A DNA stretch of 32,420 nt from Prevotella sp. (lineage in GTDB: Bacteria > Bacteroidota > Bacteroidia > Bacteroidales > Bacteroidaceae), in the NCBI GenBank assembly GCA_029054825.1, contig JAIDEM010000218.1:1-32420 (forward strand), read 5' to 3'. The first letter of the stretch is position 1. Every line of letters starts with the position of its first letter. A model generated the notes under the pieces. The model did not search any database and had not been told where the DNA came from. It worked only from the letters and a program-made list of their open reading frames with translations. This document shows positions 27,624 through 32,420 of this stretch, piece by piece. A program made the translations under genes and the position numbers.

Positions 27624-27767
27624 AGTCTATTCCTGAATGTTTTCCACTGTGCACACGAGTTGCACTTGTCGGTTAGCTCTATACATTTGATTTCATATTC
27701 TCGTTTCGATATATACTCACCTTACGTGTAAGAAAGTGTCTCCTGGTGTTTTTATACGGAAAACTCT

Positions 27768-28526
27768 TTATTTCATATTTGCGGCCTTTACCTTTTTGAA
27801 TAGGTCGGAAGCGAAGACAAGGTCGTTGAGTTTCTCGTTCGTGGAGGCCATGACCATATCCTTGTTGCCCTCCCATTCCTTCGAGCCGTTGTATATGAAG
27901 AGGATATTGTCACCTATACCCATGACGGAGTTCATGTCGTGGGTATTGATGATTGTCGTCATGTTGAACTCCTCGGTGATGCCGTGCAGGAGTTCGTCTA
28001 TGACAAGTGATGTTTTTGGGTCCAGTCCCGAGTTCGGCTCGTCACAGAACAGGTATTTCGGGTTCAGCACTATCGCACGTGCTATCGCCACACGTTTCTG
28101 CATACCTCCTGAAATCTCTCCCGGGAACTTGTCCTGCGCCATGATGAGGCCGACACGGTCAAGACATGCCTGTGCGCGCTTTATGCGGTCGCGGTATGTC
28201 ATCTTGGAGAACATGTCAAGAGGGAACATGACGTTCTCGAGCACGGAGAGCGAGTCGAATAGTGCCGCCGACTGGAATATCATTCCCATCTCGCGGCGCA
28301 TGGCTATACGCTCGTCCTTGGACATGGTGACGAAATCCCTGCCGTCGTAGAGCACTTCGCCCTCCGTAGGGTCAAGAAGCCCGACGAGATTCTTCATCAG
28401 TACGGTCTTTCCCGAGCCCGACTGGCCTATGATAAGGTTTGTCTTGCCGTTGCCGAATGTGGCGTCTATTCCTTTGAGCACTTCCCTGTCGCCAAAGGAC
28501 TTGTGTAGGTTCTTTACTTCAATCAT
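27768..28526 (-). CDS. mlaF: ABC transporter ATP-binding protein, MlaF-like
   Basis: IIGQSGSGKTVLMKNLVGLLDPTEGEVLYDG, ISGGMQKRVAIARAIVLNPKYLFCDEPNSGLDP. Confidence 0.9.
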   Translation of the reverse strand: MIEVKNLHKSFGDREVLKGIDATFGNGKTNLIIGQSGSGKTVLMKNLVGLLDPTEGEVLYDGRDFVTMSKDERIAMRREMGMIFQSAALFDSLSVLENVMFPLDMFSKMTYRDRIKRAQACLDRVGLIMAQDKFPGEISGGMQKRVAIARAIVLNPKYLFCDEPNSGLDPKTSLVIDELLHGITEEFNMTTIINTHDMNSVMGIGDNILFIYNGSKEWEGNKDMVMASTNEKLNDLVFASDLFKKVKAANMK

Positions 28527-28527
28527 G

Positions 28528-29274
28528 TCAGCTGAGGAGATTTGTCAGGAAAACGTCAGAGAAGAGTATGAGTACCGAACTGCTCACTACTGCCGATGTA
28601 GAGGCGTCTCCGACCTCCACGGAACCGCCCTCCACACTGTATCCGCAGTAAGAGGATACGCTGGCAATTATGAATGCGAAGAACTCGCTCTTGATGATTG
28701 ACATCCATACAAACCACTGGTTGAACGAATGTTGCAGTCCGAGCGTAAGGTCGTCGGGCGGAAGAATATGGCCTATGTATGCCGTGGCGTATGCCCCTAT
28801 GAATCCCATGCCGTTGGCGAATATCACAAGAACAGGCATCAACGTGAGCAGGCCGAGGATTTTAGGCAGTATGAGATATGCCGCGGAGTTTATGCCCATG
28901 ATGTCCAGGGCATCTATCTGCTGCGTCACACGCATCGTGCCGAGCTCCGACGCTATGTTGGAACCCACCTTCCCAGCGAGGATTAGACACATGATGGAAC
29001 TGGAGAACTCGAGGAGCATGATTTCTCTCGTCGTGTATCCGCTCACCCATCGCGGCATCCACGGCGACTGGATGTTGAGCTTCATCTGTATGCATATCAC
29101 CGCACCGATGAAGAACGATATGAGAAGCACTATGCCGATGCTGTTGACACCGAGTGCCGACATCTCCTTGATATACTGCTTCCAGTACATACGCATACGC
29201 TCCGGACGGGAGAAAGTCCTGCCCATGAGTATACAGTATCGTCCGAAGACGTTGAGAAACTTAAAGACTAACAT
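28528..29274 (-). CDS. mlaE: MlaE-family ABC transporter permease
   Basis: GVNSIGIVLLISFFIGAVICIQM, ELGTMRVTQQIDALDIMGINSAAYLILPKILG; start at MLVFKFLNVFGRYC. Confidence 0.9.
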   Translation of the reverse strand: MLVFKFLNVFGRYCILMGRTFSRPERMRMYWKQYIKEMSALGVNSIGIVLLISFFIGAVICIQMKLNIQSPWMPRWVSGYTTREIMLLEFSSSIMCLILAGKVGSNIASELGTMRVTQQIDALDIMGINSAAYLILPKILGLLTLMPVLVIFANGMGFIGAYATAYIGHILPPDDLTLGLQHSFNQWFVWMSIIKSEFFAFIIASVSSYCGYSVEGGSVEVGDASTSAVVSSSVLILFSDVFLTNLLS

Positions 29275-29392
29275 GGTGCAAAGATACGAAAATAAAATGA
29301 AGAACGGTAAAAGGCAGTGAAGAATTATGATTTGATTAGTTAAAAATATTGAATTACACATTGTTAATAACATATAATTCGGTATTTCTTTG

Positions 29393-29400
29393 TAATTTTG
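29393..29400 (+). promoter_or_regulatory. Putative -7 element for tig
   Basis: TAATTTTG about 100 bp upstream of the tig start codon. Confidence 0.5.
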
Positions 29401-29503
29401 CATTTCGAATGTGCCGTTGTCGTGCCTCGTGGATATGCCTGTGAGGATGGCCGTGGCAATACAGGAACAGTAACGTATAAATAATTAAATACTCAAAGCA
29501 AAG

Positions 29504-30856
29504 ATGAATATCACATTTGACAATTCTGCAAAAACCAGCGGAAAGCTGACGCTCGTTGTAGAGGAGGCAGATTACAAGAAAGACTATGACAAGGCTATCA
29601 AGGAACAGTGCCGTCGTGCCAATGTGCCGGGCTTCCGTCCGGGCAAGGCTCCTAAGGCTATGGTAGAACGCCAGATAGGTCCTTCAGTGCTTGTAGACAC
29701 CATGAACAAACTCGTGGGACAGAAGCTCTACGAGTATATCCAGACAGAGAAGATCGACATGCTCGGCGAGCCTATGCCGTCTGACTCTCAGGAGCAGATA
29801 GACCTCGAGAAACCGGCTCCTTACACATTCGTGTTCGATATCGCCCTCGCTCCAGAGCTCAATGTAACATTCGACGGAAGGACAAAGATTCCTTACTATA
29901 CAATCAAGGTCACTGACGAGCTCGTAGACCAGCAGGTGCAGATGTACGCAAGCCGTACCGGCTCTTACGAGAAAGTAGAGGAGTATCAGGACAATGACAT
30001 GCTCAAGGGCGACCTCCGCCAGCTTGACGCCGAAGGCAACACCATGGAAGAGGGTATCAACCTCACAGAGTCCATCATCATGCCTAAGTACATCAAGAAC
30101 GCTGACGAGCAGAAGAAGTTCGAGAACATCAAGCTCGGTGATGTCATCACCTTCAACCCACGTAAGGCATACGAGAACGATGCAGAGCTTGCTGCCCTGC
30201 TGAAAGTGAGCAAGGAGCAGGTCGCTATGTACGAGGGAGACTTCAGCTACCAGGTGACGGAAATCAGCCGCTACCAGCCACATGCTGTCAACGAGGAACT
30301 CTTCGAGCAGGCTTTCCCAGGTGCAGAAATCAAGGACGAGGCTGCTTTCCGTGCACGTATAGCAGAAGACCTTAAGGGACAGTTGGAGCAGAACTCTGAG
30401 TTCCGCTTCCTTGCTGACCTCCGCGAGGCTGCTGTCAAGAAGGCCGGTGATGTCCAGTATGACGATGAACTGATGAAGAAGATTATGCTCGCCAACAACA
30501 AGGACAAGGGTCAGGAGTATGTTGACAAGAACTATGAGGCAAGCATCAAGGAGCTTACATGGCATCTGCTGAAGAACAAGCTCGCCGAGGCTCAGGAGAT
30601 AAAGATCGAGGATGCTGACGTCAAGAGCGCAGCAAAGGAGATGGCAAAGATGCAGTTCGCACAGTACGGCATGGCAAACGTCCCTGAAGAGTACCTCGAC
30701 AACTATGTCCAGGAGATGATGAAGAAGCGCGAGAACATCGACTCTCTCGTGGAGCGCGCTCTTGATGTCAAGCTCGTTGCCGCTTTCAAGGGCATCGTCA
30801 AGCTTGACGAGAAGGAGGTTACCATCGACGAGTTCAATAAGCTCGCTGAGGCTTAA
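29504..30856 (+). CDS. tig: Trigger factor
   Basis: CRRANVPGFRPGKAPKAMVERQIGPSVLVDTMN ribosome-binding signature; 450 aa. Confidence 0.95.
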   Translation: MNITFDNSAKTSGKLTLVVEEADYKKDYDKAIKEQCRRANVPGFRPGKAPKAMVERQIGPSVLVDTMNKLVGQKLYEYIQTEKIDMLGEPMPSDSQEQIDLEKPAPYTFVFDIALAPELNVTFDGRTKIPYYTIKVTDELVDQQVQMYASRTGSYEKVEEYQDNDMLKGDLRQLDAEGNTMEEGINLTESIIMPKYIKNADEQKKFENIKLGDVITFNPRKAYENDAELAALLKVSKEQVAMYEGDFSYQVTEISRYQPHAVNEELFEQAFPGAEIKDEAAFRARIAEDLKGQLEQNSEFRFLADLREAAVKKAGDVQYDDELMKKIMLANNKDKGQEYVDKNYEASIKELTWHLLKNKLAEAQEIKIEDADVKSAAKEMAKMQFAQYGMANVPEEYLDNYVQEMMKKRENIDSLVERALDVKLVAAFKGIVKLDEKEVTIDEFNKLAEA

Positions 30857-30910
30857 ATCAAAGATTAATTGTGTATTCGTGCGGACATACCGTCCTGTAC
30901 GATATGGATA

Positions 30911-30946
30911 TGTGGGAAACAGGGATTTCGGTCTCGGTTTCCCACA
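30911..30946 (+). terminator. Hairpin downstream of tig
   Basis: TGTGGGAAAC / GTTTCCCACA, perfect 10-bp dyad followed by TTTCTT. Confidence 0.75.
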
Positions 30947-31003
30947 TTTCTTATATATAGCAGATTTGCCACACAGTGAGAAAATCCGTGAATAATCTGG
31001 AAG

Positions 31004-31091
31004 ATAAGTAAGTCGCCTCAATTAGTCCAGATTAATGTGTAGAATCTGCTTTATCATAGATAGTACCGTTTGATTTTGGTAACTTATTATA
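31004..31091. mobile_element. Second, short MITE copy related to 16921-17123
   Basis: Minus-strand TATAATAAGTTACCAAAATCAAACGGTACTATCTATGATAAAGCAG aligns with TATAAGTAAGTCACTAAAATTAAACGATACTATCTATTATAAAGCAC at 16921; the other end reads GATAAGTAAGTCGCCTCAATTA. Confidence 0.7.
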
Positions 31092-31157
31092 TAAACAATT
31101 GCACTTTTTCCAGCTTCTTGGTCACTTCCTATGCAAGGCTTATTCTTTTCAAGGATT

Positions 31158-31661
31158 CTAAAAGATTGATTTCATAACTATAAGTAATATGAGTGCATAG
31201 AAACCAGCTAAAACATCATCTAACATTACGCCCCATCCTCCTTTCACATTTTGGTCTACCCATCGACATCCTAAAGGTTTGAAGATGTCTATTATACGAA
31301 ATAGTACAAAGCCTATTATTGCGAATAGCAATGTATTTTTTTCTGAAGGAGCCGCCAATAAAGGAATCCAAGTGCCTACATATTCATCAATAACAACCGT
31401 ACGTGGGTCGGCGCCCCAATACTTCTCCATGACATTTGATGTCCACACTCCAACAAAAGTTATAATTACGATTAGAGCAAATATAACCCAGAAGAGTGTT
31501 GTTGGTAATAGGACAAGATAAAGGGTATACCATATCACTAACGCTATAAAGCCGGCAAAAGTACCGGGTGCTCCGGGGAAAAAGCCGCTTCCCAACCCAG
31601 TGGATACGATTATATGAAACCAAGGAGCCTTGCCTAATGGATGATTATTGTTATTGCTCAT
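31158..31661 (-). CDS. pgpA: Phosphatidylglycerophosphatase A
   Basis: STGLGSGFFPGAPGTFAG, VVIDEYVGTWIPL, FRIIDIFKPLGCRWVDQNVKGGWGVMLDDVLAG. Confidence 0.93.
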   Translation of the reverse strand: MSNNNNHPLGKAPWFHIIVSTGLGSGFFPGAPGTFAGFIALVIWYTLYLVLLPTTLFWVIFALIVIITFVGVWTSNVMEKYWGADPRTVVIDEYVGTWIPLLAAPSEKNTLLFAIIGFVLFRIIDIFKPLGCRWVDQNVKGGWGVMLDDVLAGFYALILLIVMKSIF

Positions 31662-31762
31662 ATCAATTCTGAATAAACTGTTCCACTGTTATTTTACGAA
31701 AGTGATTCTCGACTATGCCATATTTCATTTCTCGCGCCATTTGTTTAGATTTTATCAATGCC

Positions 31763-32152
31763 TCATACCCCAAAAGACTTCAGTATCTCAGCAAATATAT
31801 CATTGGGTGACACTGTATCAAATAACTTCATAGACGTTTTTAGTTTCCGAACATCTATTTTGCTGCCCATTATGTCTTCAATGTTTTTTTTACCTACATG
31901 TTCATATATCGAATAGCAGCATTCCCTTAATCTTGCACCAAGTACCGGATGTTCAAGATACATTCTGGCTTCATCCACTCCATCCAAACCGTAGAACTCG
32001 GAATTGTAACTACGCCCAAGCCCTTTTTGCTGTGGAAATATAAACCAAATCCAATGGCTACGTTTCCGTCCATCTTTGAGTTCTGTCAACACCTGATTGT
32101 AACATGATTCTTGCGCATCAACAAAACGCTGTAAGTTATAAATATTACACAT
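31763..32152 (-). CDS. DUF1810 family protein
   Basis: NLQRFVDAQESCYNQVLTELKDGRKRSHWIWFIFPQQKGLGRS...YLEHPVLGARLRECC. Confidence 0.88.
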   Translation of the reverse strand: MCNIYNLQRFVDAQESCYNQVLTELKDGRKRSHWIWFIFPQQKGLGRSYNSEFYGLDGVDEARMYLEHPVLGARLRECCYSIYEHVGKKNIEDIMGSKIDVRKLKTSMKLFDTVSPNDIFAEILKSFGV

Positions 32153-32179
32153 AGTCTTTACGTGAATTCAGGATAAGAG

Positions 32180-32420
32180 GTACCTGTAAAAGTTGGTAAT
32201 CTCATAGAATTTTTGTATCTTTGTAGTTGAAACACAAATAGTTACAAATTATACAAAATAAGCATACGATGATTACCAATGACAAAATTACGGAAATTTT
32301 CTGTATTATCGACGATTTTAGCAAGAAATTTGACGGGGAAATCAAAAAATCCCGTGATGGAGCTTCCGTCCGCAGACGGGGCAAGGCACAGGAAGCGTAA
32401 GGGGCGGATGAGCGAGAGCG
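32180..32420 (+). mobile_element. 5' end of an IS982-like element (transposase start at 32269, frameshifted), running off the window
   Basis: MITNDKITEIFCIIDDFSKKFDGEIKK in frame 0, then ELPSADGARHRKRKGRMSES in another frame; TATCTTTG at 32216-32223. Confidence 0.7.

Larger units (their letters stand above)
24650..27683. mobile_element. Transposase-less IS30-like cassette carrying a helicase-nuclease gene
   Basis: TATAGAGTCCACCAGTAAGTGCAACTTTTGTAC at 24650 reading inward, and reverse complement of the 27683 end TATAGAGCTAACCGACAAGTGCAACTCGTGTGC reading inward; helicase gene lies between; no transposase ORF inside. Confidence 0.65.

Noticed and set aside
27684-27767. Loss of an MCE/MlaD gene downstream of mlaF through cassette insertion
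   Set aside because: MlaD is not reliably adjacent to mlaEF in Bacteroidetes as far as I recall, so its absence cannot be attributed to the insertion without synteny data.
29684-31021. 445-aa minus-strand ORF opposite tig
   Set aside because: Shadow ORF with a Leu/Val-rich, motif-free translation; tig on the other strand is unambiguous.
1-32420. CRISPR arrays, tRNA or rRNA genes
   Set aside because: No regularly spaced direct repeats and no cloverleaf or rRNA sequence recognised on reading both strands.

Overview
32.4 kb chromosomal window from a Bacteroidetes bacterium, probably Prevotella-like: promoters are TAnnTTTG-type and the gene content fits. No database was searched; all family names come from reading the translations. 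Core genes: nnr (-), then hpt-adk-obgE-pgeF-M23 peptidase (+), tig (+), mlaE-mlaF-like (-) and pgpA (-). Accessory content: a SGNH esterase, two NTF2-like proteins, an AraC regulator, a 1125-aa surface protein with four related modules plus a 64-aa KYIKP-type small protein, an exported PepT-like peptidase, an OMP / exported Cys-rich zinc-finger / DUF805 cluster, and a TolC-HlyD-ABC2-ABC2 efflux operon without an ATPase. Both window ends carry the 5' part of the same IS982-like element in direct orientation, so the window may be a contig bounded by a repeat. The most interesting locus is 24650-27683. It is a 3.03 kb unit with outward-facing IS30-like terminal inverted repeats and no transposase gene. 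Instead it carries an intact 914-aa SF1 helicase with a C-terminal PD-(D/E)XK-like nuclease motif, followed by a frameshifted, truncated start of a second gene (DUF6361-like, starting 1 nt after the helicase stop). I read this as a mobile-insertion-cassette-like vehicle for a decayed two-gene, probably defence-related system. Other structural signals are a MITE family (16921-17123 and 31004-31091), REP-like AAAGGTNACCTTT hairpin clusters at two loci, and a possible small-RNA locus near 14.7 kb.
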